A DNA stretch of 64,000 nucleotides from Nageia nagi (Eukaryota; Pinophyta). The position numbers were made by a program, and so were the translations under genes. The stretch spans positions 106,082,001 through 106,146,000 of the forward strand of contig JBITNC010000001.1 in NCBI GenBank assembly GCA_050084985.1, given 5' to 3'. Under the pieces are notes generated by a model. It saw only the letters and a list, made by a program, of their open reading frames with translations. It made no database searches and was not told the origin of the DNA. Positions 11,319-23,089 of the stretch are shown one piece after another (the stretch's first letter is position 1; every line of letters begins with the position of its first letter).

Positions 11319-13770
11319 TTGTTTATGATATTTAAAATGGTTCAAATGAGAAGTATGACTGCCAAGCAAATGCGAGAACACCCACTTGAAATACAAGAAA
11401 TAGATTCAGACAACATGGATTTGATAGAATATTTGGTTAGGAGGCCAACTCCTTTAGATGAATCAAATTCACGGGTAGTTCGTTATGTAGATAAAGATGA
11501 TGATTATGATTATAATCAATCTAGATCACAAAGATGAATTATAGATAACCCTATCGCAAGGAATGAAACACAAGTGTTAGAAGAAGAATTGATTGAAATT
11601 CATCATTGCCTAGCTACTTATAGGGGTATTCCTAAGACGTATTTTAGTTTGTTGGGAGATGTAGAAAAAATAGACCAAAAGATTGATAACTTAGAAATTG
11701 ACAAGGCTAAATCTCGAGCAAGAACTATAGCGGTACCACAGACTGAGCCATATAAAATTAAATATGAACGAATCAGTCATCAATTATCAGATGGTCGAAG
11801 AGTCAGTTCTTCAATTCAAAATGAGGGATCTTCTTTTTTTTGAATTAAGAAGAAAGGAAGCATTAATGAAACAAACGGAAAAATCTTATTCCACAAAAGA
11901 AGGATCAAATAGAAGGATATCTAAGTTTAAAATAGAAGAGATACCTTCTTATGAAGAACTACAACAATGACAATTATATAAAACAACAACTGGTAAAAGA
12001 TTCACGGAAGTATATGCTGAGAATATTAAAAGGGCTACAGACATGCAATATATCCTAGAGGAAAAAAAAAGAAAAGCCAATGAACTTAGTAAATTGCAAG
12101 AACAAGAGGATAAATTAAAAGAAATGGAAGAGAAATTTCTTAGAGATAAAAGAAAATTTATAGAACAAGAACAAGCAAAGAAAGAAAGAAACGAGTTCTT
12201 GGAACAAGAAAAGAAAAGACTTCATAAAGAGCACGAGATTCAACTTCGTTTACAAGAATTACAACGTAAAGAATTAGAAAATGAAAAGATAAAAAGGGAA
12301 CAATATCTACGTATGGAGAAAGAAAAATAAAGACAATGGGATGAATATCAAAAAATAAGACATTTAAAACCAGAAACTCCTGAAGGAAGTCAAATACAAA
12401 GATATCGAGATCCTTATATAGACAGACAAGAAGCGCTGGATAGAGAGGCAACCATTTTATTACAAAAGGAAATGGAAAAGGAATCAGAACTTCAAAGATT
12501 ATATGATAAACAAAAGCGAGATTCTATTAAAACTTGGGTTGAACAAACCCAAAATCAAGCAAAATTACCTGATTATAAGGGAAGAGACCTACATGAAAAA
12601 GGGATACCTCAAAAACCTCCTATAATTCCTATTCTGCGATGACATTCACCTCTTAAAATATTACCTCCACCACCATCAGAAATTCCCTCTGAATATGAGT
12701 CTTATATTTCAACATCAATTTCGAAAAAAGATCTAAATACTCGGAGACATCATAGGCATACTCAAGGTCATAGAACCGATAAAGAATTAGAAAATTTTAT
12801 GAAGGATTTTATAAATTGAGAAATGAATGTTCAAGGACTTCAAAAGTTAAATTACAAGAATATTTGCAATGAGCCTATTCATCCAAGTGTTCCAAAAAAG
12901 AAACTACCACATAGGTTTGAATTTCCTAAAATAGAGCCCTTTAAAGGAAGAGAGGACCCCAAAGAACACTTGAGGAAATTTACATTTTCTAGTTATCAGA
13001 TAGCCAATGATGATTCATTAATGTTATGTATATTTCCTATGACACTCGCAGGTCAAGCTTTAGATTGGTATAATAGTTTACCTATGCATAGTTTATATAC
13101 GTTCAAACAATTGGCTAATCAATTTCTTGAACATTTTAGAATTAATATTAAAGAAAAATCTTCAATTACGGATCTTACGAGATTGTAACAATTTCCTGAT
13201 GAAACCATACAAGATTACATCTCAAGATGGTAGGCTATACTCACTAGTATGCCTTATACAATACCACAAGAAGAATTGGTTAAATTATTTAGCCAGAGCT
13301 ATTTAAGACCAATAGCTAGTGTTCTCCAAATTCAACAGCATAAAACTTTTGAAGAAGCTATTGCTCAGGCAGTCGTTATAGAAAGAGTTAAAATTCAAGA
13401 TGGAGAATTAAAACTTAAGAAAAAGGAATACAAAAAAGGTAATCAAAATGAGAACATTAGTAAACAACCACAAAATAATCAAATAGCTACAACAGAAAAT
13501 TGTGGTCCTTCTTCAAAAATAGAAGAAAGTGTTGAACCTAAACCTAAAAGAAATTTTACTCCATTATCAGAATCATTAGCCGAAATACTTAAAAATTTAT
13601 GTGATAATGGTATGATTACATTACCTGATATAAAGCCTGAAAATCCTAATGCTAAAGAAAGTAAATGGTATAAGGAGAATGAATTTTGTGCTTATCATAG
13701 ACAAAAGGGACATAACACAAATAAATGTCGAACTTTACAACATAAAATTCAAGACTTGATAGATAGTTGA
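11319..13770 (+). pseudogene. G2 gag with long coiled-coil N-terminal extension
   Basis: The frame opens at the ATG at 11319 (11337 is an equally good in-frame choice). The first ~500 codons are charged; about 12040-12320 is almost pure Lys/Glu/Gln/Arg heptad-like coiled coil. The retrotransposon gag domain follows at about 12900-13430 (PKIEPFKGREDPKEHLRKF, then AGQALDWYNSLP). Near 13680 is FCAYHRQKGHNTNKCRTL, the C/H motif typical of Tat gags. Decay is limited to in-frame stops at 11535, 11968, 12328, 12640, 12817, 13186, 13231 and 13768, plus a frameshift in a T run near 11830. Gag would form the particle. The role of the coiled-coil part is unknown; it may drive multimerisation. Confidence 0.75.
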
Positions 13771-15240
13771 AAGATAGATGTGGATAATCCTATTGTGCCT
13801 TCAAATCAAAATTTAGGGATATATCAAAATCCTTTACCCTCACATCAGGCTAATAATGTGGCAGTTATCCCAAATCAATTGAACTATATAGGGGATAATA
13901 AGCATATACCATTTATAGGAACCATAGATGATTCAATACATATGATTGGTATAGCCACAAGAGCATAACAATATCAGAATAAATAGGATAATCCTCAAAA
14001 AAATCAAGTGACATCAAACCCAATGAATATACAACCTATACCTCCTCTGCAGCAACCTAAAGTTTCGATAAAAGGTGCTCTCCAACGTCAGTTAAAAATG
14101 TCTCCAGTAAAGATGACTTTATTTGAATTATTACAATAGTCTGAGAGTTATAGGGAAGCTATGAATCAAATTCTACAAAAAATTTAAGTGGATATCAGTA
14201 ATCCCAATAACTTCATTTCAATAGTTGAAAGTTTGAGAATATCTCAACAACCTAGTATCACCTTCTACGAACAAGAAAGATTAAATAATGATGGACCAGG
14301 CGGACTTGATCCACCCTTACATATAATTGGTAATGTAGATGGAAAATTATTTAAAAGAATTTTAATAGATGAGGGTTCAGCCATAAATATAATTTCAGAT
14401 CCTGCATATAAAAAGCTGAATTTACCAGAATCAATTATCTTAGCTCCTTCTTTGCAAATTAGAGCTTTTAATGATGCAGTGTGTTCAACTCTGGGATCAA
14501 TAGTGTTGCCAATTACAGTAAGTGCTAAAACCATCCAAACATTATTACATATAATTGAAGGAAATATTATACAATATAATGTTATTTTAGGACGTCCATG
14601 GATTAGAGAAATGCAATGTGTTTCATCAACTTATCATGGATGTTTAAAGTACATCTATAAGGATAAAGTTCATTGTGTGTTTAAAGACCCAGATCCTTAT
14701 TCACATTGTAACTTCATTTTTGATACAAATGAAGTGACATTACCATCTCCTAATCTATCGACTATATTAATGAACGAAAATATGAATCAACCTGAAGTCA
14801 TAGAAGTAAAAAATGATATAGTTATACAAGATAAAGATGCTTGGGAAAAAGTTGCTAAAGCTTTAGATGAAAAGCATGGAGCATCTTCATCAAAACAGGT
14901 AAATACTACATATAATGATAACTCATCCGATGTATATCCAGTAAAGATTAAAATAAGGGATTTAAGGATGGGGGAATATGATATAGATGATGTGATATTT
15001 AATATACCTTCATCACAAGAAGCGGGTAGATTATCTGAATCACCCAATGTGATTGGACAAATAGTGCCTTTAGGTGAAATACCTAATCAAACAATGTTTG
15101 TTTATGCGGGAATAGTAGATCCTATATCAACAATATCCAATCAAATATATGAAAGATATTTCAATAATGATATGAAATATTTATTGCCATGTTCAAGAAC
15201 ATTTGTCTTAAACTATTTTAACAAATGTAATTGGCAAGGA
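13771..15240 (+). pseudogene. G2 protease region
   Basis: In the same frame as gag. A low-complexity Gln/Asn/Pro linker (13780-14180, stops at 13966, 13984, 14137 and 14185) leads to a retropepsin-like domain at about 14290-14700. The active-site stretch LIDEGSAINIIS is present, with Asp conserved. It is followed downstream by YNVILGRPWIREMQ and a CVSSTYHGCLKY block, which are characteristic of plant gypsy proteases. The longest uninterrupted stretch (14188-15243) is free of stops. The domain would cut the polyprotein. Confidence 0.75.
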
Positions 15241-17337
15241 TGAGGATTGGGTTGATATGAACAAGGTCCCCGAGAAATAATTGAATTACAATATCAAGAT
15301 CCCACTGATAAAAGTGGATTAGGCTATAAGAATGGATATAAAAATCTTGATAAATTAGAAAATTTGGAAGAAGAAAATTTGGATTATAATGAAGAGATTT
15401 TAGAAAAAGAATCCATAGTACAAGAAAGTATTGATGTAAGAGAAGAACTATTAAGTGCAATGGATGTCTTAGAAGGGGTCAAAGCACTTTTCATAAATAA
15501 TATTGAATCACCCTGAAACCATTCATGCTCATCAAGTGATATACAAGAAAAAATAAATAAAAATGTCGAATCATCAATCAGTCCATGTTTCGATATACCA
15601 TCGGTGAATATGGTTATAATAAAAGAAAATGATGTTGAAGATCAAAATAGTGAACAAATAGATGAAGCCAACGAAAATCATGATTTAATCAAAATAATAG
15701 CCAATACTCCTACAGATGAAATAATTACCAATTTTTCTCTTATATCATCCAATCCTTTGGTACACGAATTCAAAAACATAGATTACATATTTGATGCCTA
15801 TGAAAGTCAAGTATGCACAAATGAAAAAAATCAAGAATATGATGAAGAATATAGTATTAATGATAATGGTTGGATACTGGTACCGAATCAATTAGAAGAA
15901 GGGTCGCATATGCTTACTGAAAAGGTCTTAGAAATAAATATCAGTAATGATCCTCAGAATCCTAAAATAATTCAATTAGGAGAAAATCTCACGGAAACTG
16001 AACAAGAAAAGATTATAACCTTATTAAAAGAAAGAGAAAAGGTATTCGCATGGTCATATGCGGACATGCCTGGAATAGACCCTAAACTAGTAGTGCATAA
16101 TTTAGCCCTAAAGTCTGATGTTAAACTCGTTAAATAGAAATTACGTAAAATGCATCCTACTATAGCATTAATGGTAAAAGAAGAACTTTAGAAATTATTA
16201 GAAGCTAAATTTATACAACCTATAGATTATTCGGATTGGATATCTAACATGGTACCTGTGAAAAAACCAAGTGGAAAAATACGAATATGTACAGATTTCT
16301 GTGATCTTAACAAAGCTTGTCCCAAAGATGATTTCCCTCTACCTAACATTGATAGCTTGGTAGATTCGATAGCAGGACATGATATGCTATCATTAATGGA
16401 CAGCTTTTTCAGTTATAATCAAATAAAAATAGCTTCTGAAGATCAACATAAAATAGCTTTTATAACTCCGTGGGGTATCTTTTGTTATAAAGTTATGCCT
16501 TTTGGATTAAAGAATGCTGGGGCAACTTATCAAAGGGCTATGACTTATATATTTCATGATTATATGCACAACATAGTAGAAGATTATGTTGATGATTTTT
16601 TAGTTAGATCCAAACATCGAATAGATCATGGAAAAGACCTAATTAAAGTTTTGGACAGACTATTAGAACATAAAGTAAGATTAAATCCAAAAAAGTGTGT
16701 TTTTGGTGTAACTTCAGGAAAACTACTAGGATTTATTGTGTCTCGACGAGGGATTGAAATAGATCCTAATAAAGTGAAGGCAGTTGTAGATATGCCAACT
16801 CCCGCAAATCTTAAACAATTACAGAGTTTACAGGGTAAGTTACAAGCCATCAGGAGGTTTATAGCTCAACTTTCTGATAAATGTAAACCATTTACAAAGT
16901 TATTAAAAAAGGGGATAGCATATCATTGGGGCAAAGAGAAACAAGAGGCATTTGATGAAATTAAAAGATATTTATTATCGCCTCCTGTCTTAAGTCCACC
17001 AAGAAAAAATGTACCTTTTTTATTATATATTTCTGCTACTGAAACAGCCTTAGGGATAATGCTTTCTCAAAAGAATGAATACAATAAAGAGCAAGCTATA
17101 TACTATTTGAGTAGAACCCTAGTGAGCTATGAGATTAAGTATATATATTTGGAAAAATTATGTCTTGCCATCATTTTTGCTACTAAAAAACTTCGACATT
17201 ATATGCTTAATCACACAACCTATGTAATTTTTAAGGTGGATCCAATGAAATATATGATGAATAAAACTTATCAAAATTCAAGAACTATAAAGTGGATAAT
17301 GTACTTAACTGAATTTGATTTACATTTTATCAGATAA
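15241..17337 (+). pseudogene. G2 reverse transcriptase and native RNase H
   Basis: The region opens with a glycine-rich, G-patch-like stretch (15241-15340) holding two TGA stops (15241, 15253). An acidic linker follows, ending in FAWSYADMPGID at about 16050, the usual entry to RT. RT runs about 16140-16900 with CTDFCDLNKACPKDDFPLP, the palm motif VMPFGLKNAGATYQR, and the catalytic box YVDD at about 16590. The gypsy RNase H follows (about 17000-17337: LLYISATETALGIMLSQ, LEKLCLAIIFATKKLRHY). Stops at 15514, 16135, 16189 and 17335 fall where the family has Arg or Gln. Catalytic residues look intact, so loss of function is due to stops. Confidence 0.85.
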
Positions 17338-18057
17338 AAGTCAATAAAAGGACAAGTAATTGCTGATTATCTCGCTGAGGCCCCATTGCAAGATGATAAA
17401 CCACTCGTCATTGAATTACCTGATGATGGAGTATTTCAATTAGATGAAATTGAAATGCCTGTAGAACCTGAAAATGATTGGGACATGACAATACATTTTG
17501 ATGGCTCTCGATGTGAACAAGGTGGTGGGGCAGGTGTTGTATTCATAACACTGCAAGGTATCCCTATACCTTATTCATTTAAACTAAAATTCCCTTGTAC
17601 TAATAATAATGCGGAATATGAAGCTTTGATATTAGCATTAAGAATTGCTATTAAATTAAACCTCAAAAGAATAAAGCTTATTGGAGACTCTTTACTCATT
17701 GTAAATCAAGTGAAAGGAATTTATTAATGTAAAGAGCCTTTACTTCAAAAGTATAAAGTGTTAGTTGAGAAATTATTAAAATCCTTTGATCAATTTAATA
17801 TAGAAGCAGCACCAAGATCATCTAATAGATTTGCAGATGCTATGGCTTCTATTGGATCTCTCATCCCAGAAGATCCTAAACAATCTTCCATTCAAGTTGA
17901 GATAATTCAATTACCTCAATCATCCTTACAACAGGAAGATGAAGCAAAAAGTGTATTAAATATTGATATAAATGATAAAGATAATTGGTATAAAGAATTG
18001 ATAGACTTTTTAAAATTTGGAACTCTTCCTGCAAACCTTAATAAATCAGCACGATGA
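17338..18057 (+). pseudogene. G2 second (archaeal-like) RNase H
   Basis: After a GQVIADYLAEAPL linker comes a second RNase H fold at about 17490-17880. Its four acidic positions are visible: FDGS, NAEYEAL, GDSLLIVNQ and SNRFADAMA. This extra domain defines the Tat lineage and separates this element from Athila and from chromoviruses. Stops at 17725 (TAA) and 18055 (TGA) interrupt it at family Gln and Arg positions. Confidence 0.8.
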
Positions 18058-19244
18058 GCTTTTAAAATTAAAGCAACTAAGTATTGTTTGTTAGGGGACA
18101 TTTTACATCGATGAAATTTTAATGGTATTTTACTTAAATGTCTTGAATGGAATGATGTTAAAAAGGCTATATCTTCTGCTCATGATGGAATATGTGGAGG
18201 ACATTTTAATGGGGTTGCAATTGTAAAACGGTTAATACAGATGGGGTATTATTGGCCTACTATGGAAAAGGATTGTTGTGAATATGTTAAAAAGTGCTTT
18301 AAATGTCAACAATACTCTCATTTATTTTCACAACCATCTCAGGAGCTACATCCTATACAATCACTTTGGCCATTCTCTAAATGGGCATTAGATTTAATAG
18401 GACAGATTACACCTACCTCTTCTGGTGGACATAAGTTCATAATTACAGTGACTGAATATTTTACCAAATGGGTAGAGGCCATTCCCATGAATTCCACTAC
18501 GGGTGCACGAATCGTTGAGTTTATAGAAAATTATATTATATGTAGATTCGGTATACCGAACCAATTAATTATGGACAATGGAAAGAATTTTAAAAATAAA
18601 GATGAAAATGTATATGTGACAAGTATAAAATTAAACAAATTTTCTCCACTCCTTATTATCCACAAGGTAATGGACGGGCAGAAGCAACTAACAAAACTAT
18701 CTGGAACATCTTAGCAAAAATAGTAAATGATTCTCATAAAGATTAGCATATGCAAATACCAAAAGCCTTATGGGCTTATTGTACCAGTGTACGCACTCCC
18801 AGTGGGGCAACGCCATTCTCTTTAGTTTATGGAACAGAAGCCATCTTACCCATAGAGCTTGAGATACCATCTCTTAGAGTAAATCTAAGTGAGCAAAATG
18901 CTGATGAAGAAGCAAGACAAACTCGCTTAGACCAGTTATTGCTTTTAGATGAAAAATGTATTAATGCTTTAGAGCACATGCATGTTTACCAGAGAAGGAT
19001 AAAATGAGCCTTTGATAAAAGGGCTCTAATTCATGAATTTGAAATAGGTGATTTGGTTTTAAAAGAAAATCAACAAACTTCATGAATAGAATGATAGCTT
19101 AGAGATAAGTTTGCTCCAAATTGGTTAGGACCATACATCATTAAGAAAAAATTCGGTAGAGGAACTTATCATTTAGCAAATTTAGAAGGAAATGAAGAAT
19201 GTGAACCTATAAACATCATGCATCTTTGACCTTTCTATACATAA
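18058..19244 (+). pseudogene. G2 integrase
   Basis: The zinc-binding HHCC part is complete at about 18180-18315 (HDGICGGHF, then CFKCQQ). The catalytic core shows ALDLIGQI (first Asp), IMDNGKNF (second Asp) and, after a frameshift between about 18595 and 18640, the FSTPYYPQGNGRAEATNK block with the Glu. The C-terminal part reads FAPNWLGPYIIKKKFGRGTYHL and ends at TAA 19242-19244. Stops at 18112, 18744, 19005, 19083, 19092, 19095 and 19227 fit C-to-T or G-to-A changes. No chromodomain is present, as expected for Tat. Confidence 0.8.
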
Positions 19245-19389
19245 AAAAAAATGTGTGTACATTAGTTTTATTTCATTTTATTTGATTGTTAAAATAATAA
19301 AAAAATAAAAAGTATTAATATTTGTCAAGTGTTAATGAATTAAAATAGAAAAAATAAATCTGGGAATGGAATCTGCTAAAGGTAGCATA

Positions 19390-20007
19390 ATGTCACCACA
19401 AGTATGATTGCCACCATCGAGATATCCAGGTGATTTCGCGTTAACATATTTACGACATACATTTGATCTTAATCTTTTGAATCATTTACAATTGACTATT
19501 GATGAGCAATATGAAAGAACATTTAATATGTTTTGTGCTAGGAATAATGATTGGGGTGTAATTTTGTGTGGAGATGAAATAAGCATTATTTTAGATCCAC
19601 CAATCTTTTTCACCCATATGGAAAGAATATCACAAAGAATAATGGATTTCTATTTACAATGGCCTTATGGAATACCAAAGATTGTCATAAATTGTCAATT
19701 AACTGAGTATTCACTCCTTTTAGCTAGAATGAAATGCATTAAACAATTATTAAAAAACCTAGAATGGATGGATGAAATCCTACATTATTTACCTCATAAA
19801 AGGGTGATTTATGATTTTTCAAATACCTTTGTGGCTTGTCCTCCTAGAACGTCATAACAACAATATTATAGGCAGATTAACAGATGTTCTCGCATGTAAA
19901 TGCGACACGCAATTTGGGATACAAGGAGAGAAAGATATCTAATTTTAATTATCCATTTTATATTTTTAAGAAATAATGAAAAACAAGCATGTAAAAAGAA
20001 AAGTTAA
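19390..20007 (+). pseudogene. Extra ORF of unknown function between integrase and the lost 3' LTR
   Basis: It starts at ATG 19390, 145 bp after the integrase stop, and can be read to TAA 20005-20007 (about 205 codons) through stops at 19405, 19855 and 19897. The open core 19408-19857 encodes 149 residues with a non-random look: no signal peptide or membrane segment, conserved-looking tracts such as DFYLQWPYGIPK and NNDWGVILCGDE, and a C-terminal VACPPRTS. I do not recognise the family. The stops show the same C-to-T pattern as the polyprotein, so the frame was probably once coding. Extra ORFs in this position, sense or antisense, are known in several Tat-lineage elements. Confidence 0.5.
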
Positions 20008-20029
20008 GAAAATAATTGTGCTAGAACCA

Positions 20030-22340
20030 GTGGTTGTTGTGCTAGTTATTATGTCTATGATTAAGGAATACTCACACTATTTGTCTGTAATTGCTTTCCA
20101 TCATCATTAATTTGTACCTTATTCAATTGGGGAAATATATTATTGAAGATCCTTAGCCTTTGATTTTACGGATGTATAGGTCTATCTTGTACAACTTTGG
20201 CTAGGTGTTGTTGCAAAACTGCATCTAAAAATTCATGATCAAATTTAAATTTACCTTCATCATATAAGTCTTTGATTATATTTTTCAAATGAAAACACTC
20301 TTTGGTAGAATTACTAACTCTTTTATGGAAGTTACAAAAGAGGTGTGCTTGAAAACCAAAGGTTTAATTTGAAGGGGCTCTTTTATTGGAGGAGAACGGA
20401 CTAGGTTCTTGGAAACTAAAGTATCTAATACTTCACTTATGTCCTCATGAAATTTGGTGTAGTGTCTACATGACCTCCTAGGTTCCCAAACTTCTATATC
20501 ATCATGGCTAACTCTATCGATCATTTTGGCTTTAGGTTTGGGTTGGGGTTGGACCTTCCTAGGCTTGTCAAGAAAAATGGGTTTAAGGACTATTTTTTCC
20601 TTCATGTGGGTGAATGGTTTATTGAAGGCCTTGTGTTAGGATTCCTTACTAATCATCTCATCTATTAGCTTATCATAAGGATAGTCCTAAAACTCAAAGA
20701 AGTTATTTTGATAGGATGGAAATGGTGCTAAAAAAAGGATATAGTTTTTTTCTTTAGTAGGGATTTGGACTTGGTTATCTACTTTGGATCCCTTAAAAAT
20801 TAAATCACTAACAAGTTGATATTTTTTTAGGGTATACATGTCTAATGAAGATGGTTCTTGGGTGAAAAAATAGGTGATAACAAGCTAGAAATGCCTTAAA
20901 ATATATCATCAAAACATGTAGTACTTACATTAGGCAAATAGGTAAACCATTAGAATGATTCTAATTTCAAACTAAGAGGAAATAACTTAGCTAATAAATC
21001 ATAATCATTTTCAAATGAAATGAATTCTAAGTGATTCCTTTGCAAATGTACTCTAGGATTAGAATGGCCATCAAACATTATGAAGTTTACCTATTTGTAA
21101 TACCTTTTCTAGTGGATGGGATAGCAAAAGGGGTTCTCACTAACTCTAGAAATTGCAAGTGCAACTTTGTTGATGTAGGCCATGATAGAGTCTTATTTAT
21201 TCATTTAAGCTTTTGGAGTGCATAATTTGGATCTACTTTTCATGATGGTTTTCCAATATCTTTACTCTTTTCTTTTGTTAATCCTGCAAATAAACCAAAA
21301 CATAAAACCTTCTCTTACTCTAGGGATCTTACCAAATTATTAACCATCTCTATTTTGCGTTTTGGTGAAGCACCTTTGAATTCCATATTGAAATTTAGGA
21401 AACTTAATTCTTTCTTTAAGATTGTAAATTCTTCATTTGCTCATTCATATTTTCATCTCATACCAAATGTGACTTCTAGATTTGGCTCATCCATACAAAC
21501 ATTAGGTACGATTGGTTTGTTAGGCATATCATGTTTTGAGATATTGTTATAGTCATATTTATTAATGTTATATTATTGTTCTTCATCATATTCTAGGAAT
21601 ACCTATGGAATGATGAGATATTTTAAAAAATCTCTAGGTTCTTGAGGATTTTGGAGTGAATCTGGATTAAGTAACATAGTAGAAGAGATAGGCTAAGTGA
21701 CATCTTTAAGATCTACATGGTTATTATAGGATTGATTTTGGAATGGAAGTTTAGGAACATTACTAGGTAAGAAAAAGTACAATGAAGCAACCTATGATGA
21801 CTTAAAATATTTATATGCTTGCCTACAAGGACTCAAGGTCATATCGTGTTGAGTTTGTTGCATCATTTTCTTCTATTTGTTATACTCAAGTTTGATGCTT
21901 AAGGTAAACCCTAAAAGGTATTTGAGTTTGGTATCTACTTCATGCAAGGCTTGGATAAGGAAAGGGAGACAATCTTTTGTAAATAACAATTTCCTACCCT
22001 AGGTAATAGATAACATTTTGATCATTACCTCTAAGGCATTAGATGAGATTTCCTTCTCACCTCATTGATCATTTTTTGTATCTTTTTTAGTTGAGTGGCT
22101 ACATTCCTCTAAAGCACTATCATATTCTTCATGGAGGTGTAATCTTCTTACTCTTTCACTTTGTATTCTTAGTTTATTAGCATACTTTTTCCATGCCCTA
22201 GTATTTTTAGGCTATACAGTAGGAAATTCAGGAATTTCTTAATTTGAGATAATGGGTGTATCCATTTCTAAAATACTTGAAATGTGATATTAGTCCTATC
22301 CAAAAAAGGTTTTTTAGTGCAACTAGTGAAGGATAAAGCA
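20030..22340 (-). pseudogene. gag remnant of minus-strand gypsy G1
   Basis: Read on the minus strand, near 20950 is LLAKLFPLSLKLESF followed by WFTYLPNVSTTCFDDI, matching the core of gypsy gag. An uninterrupted 106-residue frame lies at 20605-20285 (basic and proline-rich, with IEVWEPRRSCRHYTKFHEDI). After a frameshift, FCNFHKRVSNSTKECFHL at about 20340-20290 parallels the C/H motif of the G2 gag. Upstream to 22340 many stops and shifts are present. The primer site and LTR lie just upstream, so this is the 5' coding part of G1. It ends where G2 begins. Confidence 0.6.
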
Positions 22341-22352
22341 ATGAATGGAAAA

Positions 22353-22368
22353 GATGTTGGGTTCACCA
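22353..22368 (-). other. Primer-binding-like site of G1
   Basis: On the minus strand TGGTGAACCCAACATC follows the LTR end by a few bases. Similar TTTTGGTGAAC motifs occur near 56325, 56445 and 57836 in this window. Confidence 0.5.
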
Positions 22369-22372
22369 ATTA

Positions 22373-23086
22373 TTATAATTAAAATAATAATAATTAGGAT
22401 TATTTATATTATATTGAATTTAACTAATTAACCATGAAATAACAATAAATGATGACATGAAAAATGGCAATGACCTAATTGACCTTGATTTATCAAATTA
22501 GATTTACAAAAGATACAAAGTTATACTTTACCTATCATGATGAATGAAGGTGATATTTGGTAAAAAGAAGACAAATGATAAGGTTATTTGAAGAATAAAG
22601 CCACCAATTTGATCTTAACCCAATGAAAGTGCTAGGATCCTAGCAGTGCTTCCTAGTTACCTCTCCAAATTACCTTTCCCTTTTGCTCAATATCATCATC
22701 AAATTTTTAATGATCATAATATTATGTGTAAATGGATGTAAAGTATCATAGGAATGCATATCTCACTATATAACAAAATCCAAATATTATAGGTGGCATT
22801 AAAAAATACAATTCAAGAATTATAAAAGTATGTTTCCACATATCAAGGATTTAGGATCATATTATAATTGCTTATGCAAAACCCCTCCACCTTTATAGGT
22901 AACAAGTTGAGTGTTAAGGATCCTTTTTAATCTTATTATGGTGTCAAGTTGACATGTTATCATAAAATATAAAGGTAGATGAGATTACATAATGATAAGA
23001 GCATTTATTTAATTAATTAATTAAATTATTTCAAATACCTAAAAATATATTAGAATTAAATTAAAATTCTTTTTTAGATGTTAACA
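22373..23086 (-). repeat. 5' LTR of minus-strand gypsy G1
   Basis: Partner of 3647-4362. On the minus strand it begins TGTTAACATCT at 23086 and ends just before the primer-like site. Its presence with primer site and gag in the right order supports the reading as LTR rather than dispersed repeat. Confidence 0.7.
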
Positions 23087-23089
23087 ACC

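Larger units (their letters stand above)
7419..20020 (+). mobile_element. Tat-lineage Ty3/gypsy retrotransposon (G2), lacking its 3' LTR
   Basis: The order is 5' LTR, primer-binding site, leader, one long gag-protease-RT-RNase H-second RNase H-integrase frame, then an extra ORF. The second, archaeal-like RNase H placed after the native one is the hallmark of the Tat lineage of plant gypsy elements. Apart from one frameshift near 11830 and one near 18600, the coding frame is continuous and broken only by single-base stops. No copy of the 5' LTR is found after the coding region, where minus-strand sequence of G1 begins near 20030. The element is thus 3' truncated, and its position inside the PMD frame shows it inserted into G1. 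Confidence 0.75.
3647..23086 (-). mobile_element. Minus-strand Ty3/gypsy-like LTR element (G1), split by a plus-strand gypsy
   Basis: Two related segments of about 715 bp (3647-4362 and 22373-23086), in the same orientation, bracket this region and are read as 3' and 5' LTRs of a minus-strand element. Directly inside the 5' LTR are a primer-binding-like site and a gag remnant. Directly inside the 3' LTR, on the opposite strand, is a plant mobile domain frame. No pol of this element is seen: it was deleted, or the element never had one. Its middle is occupied by another gypsy element (7419 to about 20020). Both outer flanks belong to one LINE, so the element inserted into that LINE. I could not find a clean target site duplication. 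Confidence 0.6.

Noticed and set aside
12158-12451. 97-residue minus-strand frame
   Set aside because: Shadow of the Lys/Glu-rich coiled-coil coding strand; hydrophobic runs come from reading AAG/GAA codons backwards.
15241-15345. Frameshift or intron between protease and RT of G2
   Set aside because: The frame continues unchanged on both sides; the break is two TGA codons in a Gly-rich stretch.
14265-15460. Minus-strand frames at 14265-14534, 14787-15047 and 15218-15460
   Set aside because: Opposite the G2 protease and linker, which match a known family; no similarity of their own.
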